Translations under genes and position numbers: made by a program
NCBI GenBank assembly: GCA_029071325.1
Contig: JAIEAP010000041.1
Coordinates: 1-64,000 of the forward strand
Direction: 5' to 3'
Length of the DNA: 64,000 bases
Source: Lachnospiraceae bacterium
GTDB taxonomy: Bacteria; Bacillota; Clostridia; Lachnospirales; Lachnospiraceae
Part shown: piece by piece, positions 63,731 through 64,000 of the stretch
Layout of the letters: each line of letters begins with the position of its first letter
Position numbering within the stretch: the stretch's first letter is position 1
Notes under the pieces: generated by a model
Seen by the model: the letters and a program-made list of their open reading frames with translations, nothing else
Databases searched by the model: none
What the model was told of the DNA's origin: nothing

Positions 63731-64000
63731 GGTTCTGGTAAGCTCCTTTTTCCATCATCAACAGACTTTTGAAAATCTCCGTCAATCGATCCGATATTTG
63801 TTCCATGGTATAATTGCATAACCCAGTGGCGCACATGGTTGCGATTCCGTGGGTGTAGGTCCATAAATGCTGATACATCCTGTCTGCAGCCGCTCTGCTT
63901 AATCCGTATGGAATCTGTACAGAATGCAGTATTTCTTCGTAGCTTGCATCTATCTGGGGAAGGATATGGGCAACATCCGTCTGTTCCGATCCGGCGCTCA
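63717..64000 (-). CDS. TetR family regulator, C-terminal part (cut by right edge)
   Basis: The minus-strand frame is open from base 64000 to the TGA at 63717-63719; the N-terminal HTH would lie outside the window. The visible ~94 residues are helical and hold the TetR/AcrR ligand-domain hallmark LWTYTHGIATMCATG followed by SDRLTEIFKSLLMMEKG. It probably represses the ATPase and permease genes that follow, until a substrate binds. It overlaps the ATPase start by 14 bases. Confidence 0.75.
   Translation of the reverse strand, partial: SAGSEQTDVAHILPQIDASYEEILHSVQIPYGLSRAAADRMYQHLWTYTHGIATMCATGLCNYTMEQISDRLTEIFKSLLMMEKGAYQNHDKN

Overview
The window looks like chromosomal DNA of an anaerobic, spore-forming-lineage Firmicute, most likely a Lachnospiraceae-type gut clostridium. 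This rests on a spoVT-type regulator, a class III (glycyl-radical) ribonucleotide reductase, a FabK-type fatty-acid operon with a FabT-like repressor, a vanG-type cluster, strong AGGAGG-like ribosome binding sites and moderate GC with several visibly AT-richer patches. No rRNA, tRNA or CRISPR was seen.

Layout. 1-5.8 kb is accessory: a clipped GNAT gene, an AraC regulator, a cupin, a VanZ-like protein, an ATPase-Schlafen fusion, a deleted GNAT pseudogene, a RhuM protein and an ANT(6)-like nucleotidyltransferase. 5.8-8.4 kb is a leftward iron-ADH/aldehyde dehydrogenase pair. 8.6-13.5 kb is AT-rich: a methyltransferase, a pyroglutamyl-peptidase-like gene flanked by two copies of a hairpin repeat, a GNAT, and an HD dNTPase coupled to a short RlmN/Cfr-like radical SAM enzyme. 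13.5-20.9 kb holds metF and a leftward vanG-type set (vanR-vanS, then vanG-vanXY-vanT) with a Nudix gene lying between the two halves on the other strand. 21-25.7 kb carries a Cys/Met PLP enzyme with a structured leader, dapF, murE and a C39-like exported protein.

25.8-29.4 kb is a cassette of a small exported protein, two MacB/FtsX-like permeases and an ABC ATPase. 29.4-41.7 kb holds pullulanase, nrdD, a CDF transporter, spoVT, a class A PBP, a 625-bp imperfect palindrome, a ROK glucokinase, a class B sortase and its probable LRR substrate. 41.8-49.7 kb is a complete-looking fatty-acid elongation operon (acpP-fabK-fabD-fabG-fabF-fabZ-accDA-fabH-fabT) behind a strong promoter and palindromic operator; accB and accC are absent. 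gdhA, a DUF2229-like protein and an AraC regulator follow.

53.6-58.4 kb is an AT-rich NAD salvage operon (nicotinamidase, PRPP synthetase, nicotinamide phosphoribosyltransferase, NAD synthetase, NrtR) with two perfect palindromic operators at its promoter. The window ends with a large lipoprotein, another AraC regulator and a leftward TetR-ABC ATPase-permease set cut by the right edge.

The least-explained items are the dNTPase/radical-SAM pair, the small-exported-protein ABC cassette, the ATPase-Schlafen gene, the 625-bp palindrome and the nested hairpins before the Cys/Met enzyme. All functional calls come from reading motifs by eye; no database search was possible.
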